A DNA stretch of 64,000 bases from B1 sp964355075 (lineage in GTDB: Bacteria; Bacteroidota; Bacteroidia; UKL13-3), in NCBI GenBank assembly GCA_964355075.1, contig CAYHCF010000003.1:115680-179679 (forward strand), given 5' to 3'. Under the pieces are notes generated by a model, which saw only the letters and a program-made list of their open reading frames with translations, was not told the origin of the DNA and searched no databases. The position numbers and the translations under genes were made by a program. Below are positions 25,846 to 35,255 of the stretch, piece after piece (positions within the stretch are counted from its first letter, which is position 1; every line of letters begins with the position of its first letter).

Positions 25846-26538
25846 ATGGACCACAAAGAAGAAAAAAACGCCGAATTGGCCTTAGATCATCAATTGTTAG
25901 AAACTACCCATAAGGTAGAGCATTTTTATAATAATTATAAAAAGCAAATTAACATTTTTGTAATTGCTGCTGCTGTTGTAGTATTGGGTTATGTTGCCTA
26001 TAAGATGTACTATCTTGAACCCAAAGAAAAAGAGGCTCAGGCCGCTATGTTTAACGCCCAGATCTGGTTTGAAAAAGACAGCTTTAACCTGGCATTAAAA
26101 GGCCAGGGGGACAAATTGGGCTTTGAGAGCATTGCCGAAGATTATGGTATTACCAAAGCAGGAAATCTTGCCCACTATTATGCCGGTGTTTGTTATATGC
26201 GTAAAGGAGAATTTCAAAACGCAATTGACCAATTAGAGGATTTCAGCAGTAGTAATAAACTGGTTGGACCCCTCGCTGAAGGTTTAAAAGGAGATGCATA
26301 TGTGGAACTTAACGAGCTGGAAAAAGGCGTAAAGTTGTATATGAAGGCAGCTAATATGACAAAAAACAAACTCACTTCTCCTGTTTTTTTAAAGAAAGCG
26401 GGCTTGGTTTATGAAGAGTTAAAAAATTATTCTGAAGCGGTAATTGTTTATGAAAAAATAAAAAAGGATTATAGCGAAGCTCAGGAAGCACAGGATATTG
26501 ATAAGTATATTGCCCGCGCAACGGCTGCAAAACAATAA
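25846..26538 (+). CDS. Membrane-anchored TPR protein, YfgM-like
   Basis: 230 residues: a charged N-terminus, one transmembrane helix at about 35-55 (INIFVIAAAVVVLGYVAYKMYY), then TPR-type helices (NLAHYYAGVCYMRKGEFQNAI; PVFLKKAGLVYEELKNYSEA). This layout is that of YfgM-like proteins, which in E. coli associate with the SecYEG-PpiD periplasmic chaperone network. It lies 13 bp after pdhA and 48 bp before ribH, a frequent neighbourhood in Bacteroidota. Function here is inferred only from the fold. Confidence 0.78.
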   Translation: MDHKEEKNAELALDHQLLETTHKVEHFYNNYKKQINIFVIAAAVVVLGYVAYKMYYLEPKEKEAQAAMFNAQIWFEKDSFNLALKGQGDKLGFESIAEDYGITKAGNLAHYYAGVCYMRKGEFQNAIDQLEDFSSSNKLVGPLAEGLKGDAYVELNELEKGVKLYMKAANMTKNKLTSPVFLKKAGLVYEELKNYSEAVIVYEKIKKDYSEAQEAQDIDKYIARATAAKQ

Positions 26539-26586
26539 TTATTATATTCTTCTTTTTCCGGGTTCAACACCTGTAATTCTTACATT

Positions 26587-27087
26587 ATGGCCACTTTATT
26601 AAAGAATTTGTCCAAAACTAATCTGGAAAATTCCAAATCCTTAAAAAAAATGAGTATTGGAATCGTGGTTGCAGAATGGAACGCTGAAATCACGAATTCG
26701 ATGCAGGATGCCGCCATTGCATTTTTGATTGAAAAAGGGATTCAGAAAAAAAATATATCTGTTCATTCTGTTCCCGGATCCTTTGAACTCCCGCTGGGGG
26801 CTCAGTATTTGGCTCAGCTGAAACAAATAGATGCAGTAATTGCCTTGGGATGTGTGATTCAGGGGGAGACCCGACACTTTGATTTTATTTGCGATGCGTG
26901 TGCACATGGAATTACCCGGGTTGGACTCGATAATAATAAACCGGTAATATTTGGAGTACTTACTACAAATACCTTGCAACAAGCTAAAGACAGAGCAGGA
27001 GGAAAGCATGGAAACAAAGGGATTGAAGCAGCAGAAACTGCTTTAAAAATGGTTCTTTTGAAAAATTCCATCAATGGGATTGGTTAA
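26587..27087 (+). CDS. ribH: 6,7-dimethyl-8-ribityllumazine synthase
   Basis: Penultimate enzyme of riboflavin synthesis, joining the 5-amino-6-ribitylamino-uracil and dihydroxybutanone phosphate precursors. Motifs: VAEWNAEIT, VPGSFELPLGAQYLA, ALGCVIQGETRHFDFI (catalytic His in the last) and FGVLTTNTLQQAKDRAGG. 166 residues, normal. No FMN riboswitch is visible upstream; it appears to be co-transcribed with the TPR gene. Confidence 0.95.
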   Translation: MATLLKNLSKTNLENSKSLKKMSIGIVVAEWNAEITNSMQDAAIAFLIEKGIQKKNISVHSVPGSFELPLGAQYLAQLKQIDAVIALGCVIQGETRHFDFICDACAHGITRVGLDNNKPVIFGVLTTNTLQQAKDRAGGKHGNKGIEAAETALKMVLLKNSINGIG

Positions 27088-27208
27088 ATGCCATTACAAA
27101 ATTCATTTGGCTATGGGGCTGAATAATACCTGCCTTTATTACTTCTGATTATTTTCAATTCTTACTTTTATTAAATAATGCTTTGGCTTATGTTTGATGC
27201 ATTGAAAA

Positions 27209-28720
27209 ATGATATTTTCCTATCGTAATATATTGTTGTTGATATGGTTCTTTTTTGCATTCGTAACCTGTAAAAAGGGTTTCGATGGAACAAAGAAAGT
27301 GGTCAATCCACCCGAAACATTTATGGTGGTTGATACCCTGTTTAGAACCGGTGAAAACCGTTTAACTACAAGGGTTGATGCAAATTGGTGGGGAAATTCT
27401 ACAGGTGGTTTTGTGGTAGGTTATGAAGTGTCGGTTGACCAGATGCAGACCTGGCATTTTACCACTATCCAGGATAGCAGTTTTTTGTTAAAAATTCCTC
27501 CGGGGCAAGACAGTGCGGATGTGATTATCTACGTTCGGGCAATTGATAATTATGGTCAGAAAGACCCAAGTCCTGCCTCAACCTTATTTCCTATTAAAAA
27601 CTCAAAACCGGAAATTCGATTCGTTTTTTCTCAAGCATTTGCCGGCATTCCTTCTCAAAATCCTGTGGGTGTTTTTCCGGTAATAAAATACAATATTGTT
27701 GGAAATGACCCCGATGGATTGGATGACATAAAAGAAATTGAGGTTTATCTTAACGATACGAATGCTATTCCCATACTGCTTCCTGCCTATACCAGTGCTT
27801 TCACCCTGGTGGCCAGTAATCCTGGGTCGGATTCCAGTGTTTGTCAGGTTTTTCTAAATACGAATAATTCTGTATTTGGGACAACCAATGGCAGTAAATT
27901 AAAACTAAATTCTTTCAATACAATTTATGTAAGAGCGGTGGACAGGGCATTATCAAAGTCAATCTTCATTGCGGCTCCTTCAATATGGGTAAAAAAAGTG
28001 GCAAGTAGTACTTTAATGGTCAATGCCTACAACAGTAATAAGATATTTGTACAAAGTTTTTATGCTACTGTTTTAAATAAAATCGGAATTGTTTTGTTCG
28101 ATACCCTGCAGGTCACTGAAATAGTGAACAATAACTACACGCAGTTACAACCGGATTTTCAAACCCAAAGCCGAACATTTTCTTTATTTAAAAATATGAT
28201 TTGGTTTGGTGATGACGTAAATTTTTCCCTGCCTTTGGGTCAGCGAAGTACTACCGAATTTTTCAATAAAGGAGGAAGTTTATTTATGGCCATTGGCATC
28301 AATTCCAGTTTTGATCCGCTATCGAATTTTCTGGATTGGACACCCATCAGGAATCTGGTAAATCCACCGGCAGGATCTGTTTTCAGAGTAAATATCAATG
28401 CTTTGGTAAATCCTAATTATTCCAACTGGCCAACTTTAAAATCACAAATTATTATTGCCAGCGCCCGTCCTTTTGAGTTACCCTTCAATACAGCCACAGT
28501 GGGTTTTGATTCATTGTATTATGGCGGTATTATTGAAAGCAAATCCGGACAACCACCGACACCCTGGACAGGAATTTCAACGGTTATGGCTAAAAGGTAT
28601 TCTATTGCCACGCATAAAACCAACTTTGTTATTAGCAGCTTACCTATGGAAAGATTTAATGGAAATAACAATGCAGATACGCTGTTTAAAAAAGTTTTAA
28701 TAGATGAATTAGGATTTTGA
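27209..28720 (+). CDS. Putative lipoprotein with Ig/fibronectin-like region, unknown function
   Basis: 503 residues. N-terminal hydrophobic stretch ending FAFVTC, so Cys21 or nearby could be lipidated and the protein exported. The middle has beta-rich sequence typical of fibronectin type III or Ig-like folds (VVGYEVSVDQMQTWHF; VIIYVRAIDNYGQKDPSP). The second half resembles a Rossmann-like module with ThuA/GATase-like features only loosely (LFKNMIWFGDD; STEFFNKGGSLFMAIG). I do not recognise the family. The stop overlaps the purN start (TGATG), so the two are translationally coupled, which is curious for an exported protein. Confidence 0.7.
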   Translation: MIFSYRNILLLIWFFFAFVTCKKGFDGTKKVVNPPETFMVVDTLFRTGENRLTTRVDANWWGNSTGGFVVGYEVSVDQMQTWHFTTIQDSSFLLKIPPGQDSADVIIYVRAIDNYGQKDPSPASTLFPIKNSKPEIRFVFSQAFAGIPSQNPVGVFPVIKYNIVGNDPDGLDDIKEIEVYLNDTNAIPILLPAYTSAFTLVASNPGSDSSVCQVFLNTNNSVFGTTNGSKLKLNSFNTIYVRAVDRALSKSIFIAAPSIWVKKVASSTLMVNAYNSNKIFVQSFYATVLNKIGIVLFDTLQVTEIVNNNYTQLQPDFQTQSRTFSLFKNMIWFGDDVNFSLPLGQRSTTEFFNKGGSLFMAIGINSSFDPLSNFLDWTPIRNLVNPPAGSVFRVNINALVNPNYSNWPTLKSQIIIASARPFELPFNTATVGFDSLYYGGIIESKSGQPPTPWTGISTVMAKRYSIATHKTNFVISSLPMERFNGNNNADTLFKKVLIDELGF

Positions 28721-29298
28721 TGAATAAAATGAATCTGGTAATTTTTGCGAGTGGAAGCGGTAGCAATGCCGAGAATGTTTGCAGGTATTTTTACAATCAT
28801 CCCGGCATAAGCATCAAGGCATTGTTTTGCAACCATCCCAAAGCTGGGGTGATAGGTAAAATGGAGGCTTTTCAAATACCGGTTATTTTGTTTTCGAAGT
28901 CCGAATTTTCCGATTCTGAACAATTTATGCGTCTTATTATTCCTTTTAAACCTGATTATATTGTCTTACTTGGGTTTCTTTGGAAAATACCTGACTTCCT
29001 GATTAATGCGTATCCTGATAAAATAATTAACTTACATCCGGCTTTACTCCCGAAATTTGGGGGAAAGGGAATGTTTGGTCATCATGTGCATGAGGCAGTA
29101 AAACAGGCTAATGAGAAAGAAACAGGAATAACTTTGCATTGGGTAAATGAACGATATGACGAGGGTAAGATTATTGCACAATTCAAATGTAGCGTTGAGT
29201 CAAATGATACGGTAGAAGTAATTGCAGAAAAAATTCATTTTCTTGAGCAGAAGTATGTACCTATGGTTATCGAATCCTGTATTTTCCCCAAAAGCTAA
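28720..29298 (+). CDS. purN: Phosphoribosylglycinamide formyltransferase PurN
   Basis: Third step of purine synthesis, transferring a formyl group from 10-formyl-THF to GAR. N-terminal GSGSNAENV phosphate site; catalytic region INLHPALLPKFGG with Asn/His and, later, Asp in NERYDEGKIIAQ. The ATG at 28720 overlaps the preceding stop; an ATG three codons on is an alternative. 192 residues. Next to purH, as expected for the pathway. Confidence 0.93.
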   Translation: MNKMNLVIFASGSGSNAENVCRYFYNHPGISIKALFCNHPKAGVIGKMEAFQIPVILFSKSEFSDSEQFMRLIIPFKPDYIVLLGFLWKIPDFLINAYPDKIINLHPALLPKFGGKGMFGHHVHEAVKQANEKETGITLHWVNERYDEGKIIAQFKCSVESNDTVEVIAEKIHFLEQKYVPMVIESCIFPKS

Positions 29299-29364
29299 GT
29301 TGTAAAATAATATTTAAAAAGTCATTTTGGTTTCCATACTTTTACACACCCTATTAAATTTCAC

Positions 29365-30891
29365 ATGTTATCATCAATAAAAATTAAGAACGCCTTAATT
29401 TCAGTATTTTATAAAAACGGACTTGAGCCTATTGTTAGCGCGCTTCATCAAAATGGAACCCAAATTTATTCAACAGGCGGTACACAGGAATTCATTGAAA
29501 GTATCGGGATTCCGGTAATTCCCGTTGAAAAGCTAACCGGCTACCCCAGTATTTTGGGTGGGAGAGTAAAAACGCTTCATCCTAAAATTTTTGGCGGAAT
29601 ATTGGCCAGGAGGGAAAACGATCAGGATCTGGCAGAAATCAATGAATATGAAATTCCTTTGTTTGATCTGGTGATGGTTGATTTATATCCTTTTGAAGAA
29701 ACAGTGGCTCAAACATCGGATGAACAAAAGATAGTTGAGAAAATTGATATTGGAGGAATTTCACTGATCAGAGCCGCCGCAAAAAATTTCAAATACACTT
29801 TAATTATTTCGCAACCTTCGCAATATGGTGAATTATTGGAGCTGTTATTGAATCAAGCCGGAACCAGTAGTCTGAAAAACCGCAAAACTTTTGCTGCAAA
29901 AGCATTTGGTGTAACGTCTAGTTATGATTCGGCAATTTTTAACTATTTTAATCAGACAGAGGAGCTTCCTGGACTTAAGTTAAGTTATTCTGACGCACAA
30001 ACCTTAAGATATGGAGAGAACCCACATCAGAAAGGTTTCTTCTTTGGAAACCTTGACAAACTTCTAAAACAATATAATGGCAAGGAATTGTCCTATAATA
30101 ATTTATTGGATATTGATGCTGCCATTGGTCTGCTGAGCGATTTTACTGAACCCACGGTTGCCATCATCAAGCATAATAATCCTTGCGGGATCGCATCAAG
30201 GGATCATATTTTTACGGCATGGACGGATGCCCTGGCGGCTGATCCGGTTTCGGCTTTTGGTGGTATTATCATTATGAACCGAAAGCTTGATCTGGCGACA
30301 GCTGTTGAAATGGACAAAATATTTTTGGAAGTATTAATCGCTCCTGATTATGACGAGGAAGCTTTGCAATTATTGAAATTGAAGAAAAACCGGATTCTTT
30401 TACAGCAAACAGGGCAATTGCCAAAGGATAGAACCGTACGTTCTGTTTTAAACGGGGTATTGGTTCAGGATAAAAATGAAGTGGTATTATCAGCAAGTGA
30501 TTTAACCCGGGTAACATCGCATGTTGCCAGTGACAGGCAAATCGAGGATTTATTATTTGCAGATAAAATTGTTAAGCATACCAAATCAAATTCAATTGTA
30601 TTGGCCAGAGATAAGCAATTGCTGGGAATTGGTTGCGGGCAAACCTCGAGAGTAGATGCATTGAAACAGGCAATAGCCAAGGCCAAGGCATTTAATTTCA
30701 GTTTAAAAGGTGCCGCAATGAGCAGTGATGCATTCTTTCCTTTCCCTGATTGTGTTGAGATTGCCAATAGTGAGGGAATCAACTTAGTGATACAACCCGG
30801 TGGGTCAATTAAGGATGATGCTTCGATCCAATATTGTGAGAAAAATAACATAGCCATGTATTTTTCAGGCATCAGACATTTTAAACATTAA
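29365..30891 (+). CDS. purH: Bifunctional AICAR transformylase/IMP cyclohydrolase PurH
   Basis: Last two steps to IMP. N-terminal MGS-like cyclohydrolase domain (YSTGGTQEFIES; GGRVKTLHPKIFGGIL) to about residue 190, then the transformylase domain with TLRYGENPHQKG, IIKHNNPCGIA (catalytic Lys-His) and SDAFFPFPDCVE. 508 residues, normal. Lies 66 bp after purN. Confidence 0.96.
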   Translation: MLSSIKIKNALISVFYKNGLEPIVSALHQNGTQIYSTGGTQEFIESIGIPVIPVEKLTGYPSILGGRVKTLHPKIFGGILARRENDQDLAEINEYEIPLFDLVMVDLYPFEETVAQTSDEQKIVEKIDIGGISLIRAAAKNFKYTLIISQPSQYGELLELLLNQAGTSSLKNRKTFAAKAFGVTSSYDSAIFNYFNQTEELPGLKLSYSDAQTLRYGENPHQKGFFFGNLDKLLKQYNGKELSYNNLLDIDAAIGLLSDFTEPTVAIIKHNNPCGIASRDHIFTAWTDALAADPVSAFGGIIIMNRKLDLATAVEMDKIFLEVLIAPDYDEEALQLLKLKKNRILLQQTGQLPKDRTVRSVLNGVLVQDKNEVVLSASDLTRVTSHVASDRQIEDLLFADKIVKHTKSNSIVLARDKQLLGIGCGQTSRVDALKQAIAKAKAFNFSLKGAAMSSDAFFPFPDCVEIANSEGINLVIQPGGSIKDDASIQYCEKNNIAMYFSGIRHFKH

Positions 30892-30970
30892 CAGTCGGGT
30901 AAAAAAATACTCGCATTTATTATGTGTAATTATTATAATTTGCAGAAGAAATTTTAGGAAAGAAAATTAA

Positions 30971-31993
30971 ATGAGTTTATTCAGTTTTTTAACACAAGAT
31001 TTAGCTATTGACCTGGGGACAGCCAATACGCTAATTATACACAGAGATCAGGTGGTTGTTGATGAACCATCGATTATTGCGGTAAATCGCAGAAATGGCA
31101 ATGTAATTGCGGTGGGCAGTCAGGCGCAGCAAATGCATGGAAAGGTGCATGAAGATATAAAAACGATCAGACCCCTGAAGGATGGCGTGATTGCAGATTT
31201 TCAAGCAGCCGAGCACATGATTCGGGGAATGATAGATATGATCCCGAAGACCAGTAAATTCATTAAACCGCAACAGAGAATGGTCATTTGCATTCCTTCG
31301 GGCATTACTGAAGTTGAAAAACGTGCGGTAAAAGATAGTGCTGAGCGTGCAGGTGCCAAAGAGGTATATTTAATACACGAACCGATGGCAGCTGCTATTG
31401 GCATTGGTATTGATGTGTTTGAACCCATGGGAAACATGATTATTGATATTGGAGGGGGTACAACCGAAATTGCAGTTATTGCGCTGGCAGGCATTGTATG
31501 TGATCAATCCATCAGGGTAGCCGGCGACGAATTTACGGAAGACATTCTGGATTATATGCGTCGTCAACATAACCTGTTGGTGGGAGAAAGAACTGCCGAA
31601 CGGATCAAAATTGAAGTAGGTTCAGCCTTGCCGGAATTGGAAAACCCACCACCTGATTACGCCGTAAATGGTCGGGATTTAATGACCGGCATTCCTAAAC
31701 AAATTGCTGTAAGTTTCAATGAAATCGCATCATCTTTAGACAAGTCCATATCAAAAATTGAGGAAGCAATTTTACGTGCACTTGAGCTAACACCTCCTGA
31801 ATTATCAGCGGATATTTATTCAACAGGTTTATACCTTACAGGTGGTGGAGCATTATTACGCGGGTTAGATAAGCGAATTGCCACAAAAACCAAATTACCT
31901 GTACATGTTGCAGAAGATCCACTTCGTGCAGTGGTTAGGGGAACGGGTATGGCTTTGAAAAATCTGAAACAGTATAAGTTTTTGATGACTTAA
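30971..31993 (+). CDS. mreB: Rod-shape actin homologue MreB
   Basis: Cytoskeletal ATPase that guides side-wall synthesis. Phosphate loop LAIDLGTANTLI at the N-terminus; IDIGGGTTEIAVIAL and TGGGALLRGLDKR complete the actin ATP site; MIDMIPKTSKFIKPQQRMVICIP is the usual interdomain part, cited here by its first residues only as MIDMIPK. 340 residues. First gene of a five-gene shape operon. Confidence 0.96.
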   Translation: MSLFSFLTQDLAIDLGTANTLIIHRDQVVVDEPSIIAVNRRNGNVIAVGSQAQQMHGKVHEDIKTIRPLKDGVIADFQAAEHMIRGMIDMIPKTSKFIKPQQRMVICIPSGITEVEKRAVKDSAERAGAKEVYLIHEPMAAAIGIGIDVFEPMGNMIIDIGGGTTEIAVIALAGIVCDQSIRVAGDEFTEDILDYMRRQHNLLVGERTAERIKIEVGSALPELENPPPDYAVNGRDLMTGIPKQIAVSFNEIASSLDKSISKIEEAILRALELTPPELSADIYSTGLYLTGGGALLRGLDKRIATKTKLPVHVAEDPLRAVVRGTGMALKNLKQYKFLMT

Positions 31994-32073
31994 TTAACGA
32001 AATGAATTAAGATTAGCAGGTGTATAAAGTGAAATTTTGTTAAACAAATATATTCTACCTTTTAGCAACAAGC

Positions 32074-32907
32074 ATGAGGAATCTGATTTTCTTTTTATAT
32101 AAGTATTATACTTTTGTCCTCTTCTTTTCACTCGAGTTGTTTTCCATTATTGTTTTATATCGTTATAATAATTACCAAAGAGCCAGTTTTTTAAACTATA
32201 CCAGTTCGGTTGCAAGTGTTTTTTATCAAACGGTAAATAACACAAGCAACTATTTTAGTTTAAGTAGAATCAATGATAGTTTATTGGTTGAAAACGCACG
32301 TTTGCGGTCTCAGATGATTAGTTCCTATTACAAGAGTGGTTTTACGCAAACCTCCATAAACGATACGGATTACAAGCAACAATACACATATATTTCTGCA
32401 AATGTTGTAAATAATTCAGTGGTCAAACGAAATAACTATATTACAATTGACAAGGGCTCATTGCATGGTATTCGTACAGATATGGCGGTGATTGGGGGTA
32501 ATGGGGTGGTAGGCATTGTAACCAGTGTTTCTTCACATTTTTCTACCATACGTTCGGCTTTAAACAGCAATACTAAAATCAGCTGTATGGTGAAGAAGAA
32601 CAATGCTTTTGGTTCATTGGAATGGAATGGAGATGACCCTAAATATTCATCACTGAAGTATGTAAATAAACATGTTCCTGTTTCGGTAAATGATGAAATT
32701 GTAACCAGCAATTATTCCACCTTATTTCCGGAAGGCTTGCCAGTAGGGAAAATATTTTCATACGCAATCGATGCCGGAGATAATTTTCATGTTATTAAGG
32801 TTGAGTTATATACGGATTTTGCAACACTCAAAAATGTTTATGTCATTAACAATATTCTGAAGTCGGAACAACAAGAATTAGAAAACAAATTAAAGGGTGA
32901 TAATTGA
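32074..32907 (+). CDS. mreC: Rod-shape protein MreC
   Basis: Bitopic membrane protein whose periplasmic part binds PBP2. One transmembrane helix near residues 10-32 (YYTFVLFFSLELFSIIVL), a coiled coil to about 95, then two beta-barrel domains (VNNSVVKRNNYITIDKGS; MAVIGGNGVVGIVTSVS; VVTSNYSTLFPEGLPVG-type ending). 277 residues. It overlaps mreD by 11 bp. Confidence 0.92.
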   Translation: MRNLIFFLYKYYTFVLFFSLELFSIIVLYRYNNYQRASFLNYTSSVASVFYQTVNNTSNYFSLSRINDSLLVENARLRSQMISSYYKSGFTQTSINDTDYKQQYTYISANVVNNSVVKRNNYITIDKGSLHGIRTDMAVIGGNGVVGIVTSVSSHFSTIRSALNSNTKISCMVKKNNAFGSLEWNGDDPKYSSLKYVNKHVPVSVNDEIVTSNYSTLFPEGLPVGKIFSYAIDAGDNFHVIKVELYTDFATLKNVYVINNILKSEQQELENKLKGDN

Positions 32908-33424
32908 GCTGATTAAATATCTGGTCAGATTTATTCTGATTCTTCTTTTTCAACTATTGATTGTAAACAATATTGAATTAAATACTTATGTAAATCCATA
33001 TATATATATTGTTTTCATTTTATTGCTTCCGGTATCCATGAAGCCCTGGGTCGTTGTGGTTATTTCTTTTTTTGTTGGAATGGCGATGGATACATTCAGC
33101 AGTACGGTTGGTTTACACATGGCTGCAACCGTATTTATGGGATATATCAGAGGTTTTTACCTTCAGTTTGCTACCAGCAAAGAAGATATGCAAAGCCGTA
33201 TTGAGCCAAATATTTCACGCAAAGGATTGGTATGGTTCCTGATTTATGCAATTTTAATGATATTTTTGCATCATCTTGTTCTATTTCATCTTGAAATTTA
33301 TGGGTTCAGGGAGTTTTTCAGAACCATGGGCAGGGTATTAGTCAGTACATTTTTTAGTGTCATAATTATTACGATAGGACAATTGTTGTTTTATAAGTCG
33401 GGCAAAGGAAGTCGCAATGAATAA
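32897..33424 (+). CDS. mreD: Rod-shape membrane protein MreD
   Basis: Small polytopic membrane protein of 175 residues with five hydrophobic segments (LVRFILILLFQLLIVNNIEL; YIVFILLLPVSM and so on). Starts at a GTG inside the mreC 3' end. Sequence conservation of MreD is poor; length, topology and position between mreC and mrdA make the call. Confidence 0.88.
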   Translation: MIIELIKYLVRFILILLFQLLIVNNIELNTYVNPYIYIVFILLLPVSMKPWVVVVISFFVGMAMDTFSSTVGLHMAATVFMGYIRGFYLQFATSKEDMQSRIEPNISRKGLVWFLIYAILMIFLHHLVLFHLEIYGFREFFRTMGRVLVSTFFSVIIITIGQLLFYKSGKGSRNE

Positions 33425-35255
33425 CTTTGTTAAACAACGAACTTTACTCATCATTTTTATAGGTGTGGCCATGATTTATATTGGCCGTTTGTTTTACCTT
33501 CAGATAATAGACGAAAGTTACGTTTTTTTTGCTCAAAACAACGTTCTGCAGGAGCAGACTATTTATCCGGCCCGGGGGTTAATCTATGACAGAAACGGAG
33601 AGCTGTTGGTTTATAATGATGCCATATATGACCTTTCTGTTTTGCCGGAGCAAGTTAAAAATCTCGACACACTCGAATTTTGTAAAGTACTCAATATTAC
33701 AAGGGATGAATTTTTGGCAACCTTTAACCGGCTCAAAAGGCAAAAAGGATACAGTCAGTGGAAGCCTATCGTATTTCAACGGCAGATTACCATTCCGGTT
33801 TATGCCGCATTTCAGGAAAGGTTATTTGATTTTCAGGGATTCTTTGTTGAAGTAAGAACTGACCGTAAATACAAGCACAGCAATGCGGCTCACGTAATGG
33901 GATATATAAGTGAGGTTACCGACAGGGATATTGAGAAGAGTAATGGTTACTATAATTTAGGTGATTTTATAGGAGTAAGCGGAGTGGAACGAACCTACGA
34001 AAACGAATTGGGAGGAAAGAAGGGTACACGCTATGTTTTGGTGGATAGTAAAAACAGAACGCAGGGGCACTATAAAAATGGCGAATTTGATACCCTGGCT
34101 GTAGCAGGGAAAAATATTAATCTCACCATAGACCAGAAATTACAGGAACTGGGTGAATCATTGATGTTAAATAAAACAGGAAGTATTGTTGCTATTGAAC
34201 CCAAAACAGGAGAGGTTTTGGCTTTGGTAAGCAGCCCTACATACAATCCAAATTTATTGGTAGGCAGAGAAAGGGGTAATAAATACATGGAACTTTTATT
34301 GGATAAAGACAAACCCTTATTTAACCGGCCAATTTCTGCTCCCTATCCACCCGGTTCTATTTTTAAAGTTATCATGAGTTTAACTGGGCAGCAGGAAAAA
34401 GTTCTGTTTCCGGGTACAACCTATGGCTGTCACCGCGGATATTTGTTTGTTGGATGCCATGCCCATAATTCACCCTTGTCATTAAGGGGAGCTATCGCAG
34501 TAAGTTGTAATGCCTATTTTTGCCAGGTTTATCGAAGCATGATTAACAATCCAAGGTATAAACATGTGGAAAATGCTTATAATGAATTTTATAAAAATGT
34601 TTCCAGTTTTGGAATGGGTCATCCGCTGGGAATTGATTTGGTTGGTGAAGGTCCTGGCGTATTAAAAAAGGCAAGTTATTTTGATAAACTTTACGGAAGA
34701 TATCGCTGGCAGGCACTCACTACTTTGTCCATGGGAATTGGTCAGGGAGAGCTTGGAATAACACCTTTGCAGATGGCCAATGCAACCTCGGTTGTTGCTA
34801 ACCGCGGGTATTATATTACGCCGCATATCGTGAAAAAGATTAATAACCGTGCAAACCCGAATCTGGAATATAACAATAAACACTGGACAAGCATTGATAC
34901 TTCCTATTATCAGATTGTTGTTGATGGCATGCATGATGTTGTTGAACATGGAACAGCTTATATAGCCAGAATTCCGGGAATTGAAATTTGTGGTAAAACG
35001 GGAACAGCGCAAAACCCCCATGGGAAAGATCATTCTATCTTTTTTGCTTTTGCACCCAAAAATAATCCTAAAATTGCCATTGCAGTTGTGGTTGAAAATG
35101 CCGGTTTCGGTGCAACCTGGGCAGCTCCAATAGCAAGTTTATTGATGGAACAGTATTTAACGGGAAAATCAAATACAAGACAAGAATTATTAGACCGGAT
35201 GTTAAAAGGAAATCTAACACATCGTAATGACACTGCAACAACCAAAACCAAGTAG
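33417..35255 (+). CDS. mrdA: Elongation transpeptidase PBP2
   Basis: Class B penicillin-binding protein of the elongasome. N-terminal membrane anchor (LLIIFIGVAMIYIGRLFYL), PBP dimerisation domain with YPARGLIYDRNGELLVYND, then the transpeptidase: SxxK at Ser314-Lys317 (PPGSIFKV), SxN as SCN in AVSCNAYF, KTG at 527-529. 612 residues. Overlaps mreD by 8 bp and rodA by 29 bp, so expression is tightly coupled. Confidence 0.95.
   Translation: MNNFVKQRTLLIIFIGVAMIYIGRLFYLQIIDESYVFFAQNNVLQEQTIYPARGLIYDRNGELLVYNDAIYDLSVLPEQVKNLDTLEFCKVLNITRDEFLATFNRLKRQKGYSQWKPIVFQRQITIPVYAAFQERLFDFQGFFVEVRTDRKYKHSNAAHVMGYISEVTDRDIEKSNGYYNLGDFIGVSGVERTYENELGGKKGTRYVLVDSKNRTQGHYKNGEFDTLAVAGKNINLTIDQKLQELGESLMLNKTGSIVAIEPKTGEVLALVSSPTYNPNLLVGRERGNKYMELLLDKDKPLFNRPISAPYPPGSIFKVIMSLTGQQEKVLFPGTTYGCHRGYLFVGCHAHNSPLSLRGAIAVSCNAYFCQVYRSMINNPRYKHVENAYNEFYKNVSSFGMGHPLGIDLVGEGPGVLKKASYFDKLYGRYRWQALTTLSMGIGQGELGITPLQMANATSVVANRGYYITPHIVKKINNRANPNLEYNNKHWTSIDTSYYQIVVDGMHDVVEHGTAYIARIPGIEICGKTGTAQNPHGKDHSIFFAFAPKNNPKIAIAVVVENAGFGATWAAPIASLLMEQYLTGKSNTRQELLDRMLKGNLTHRNDTATTKTK

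Noticed and set aside
26540..26590. FMN riboswitch upstream of ribH
   Set aside because: The gap is only 48 bp and lacks the conserved RFN core.
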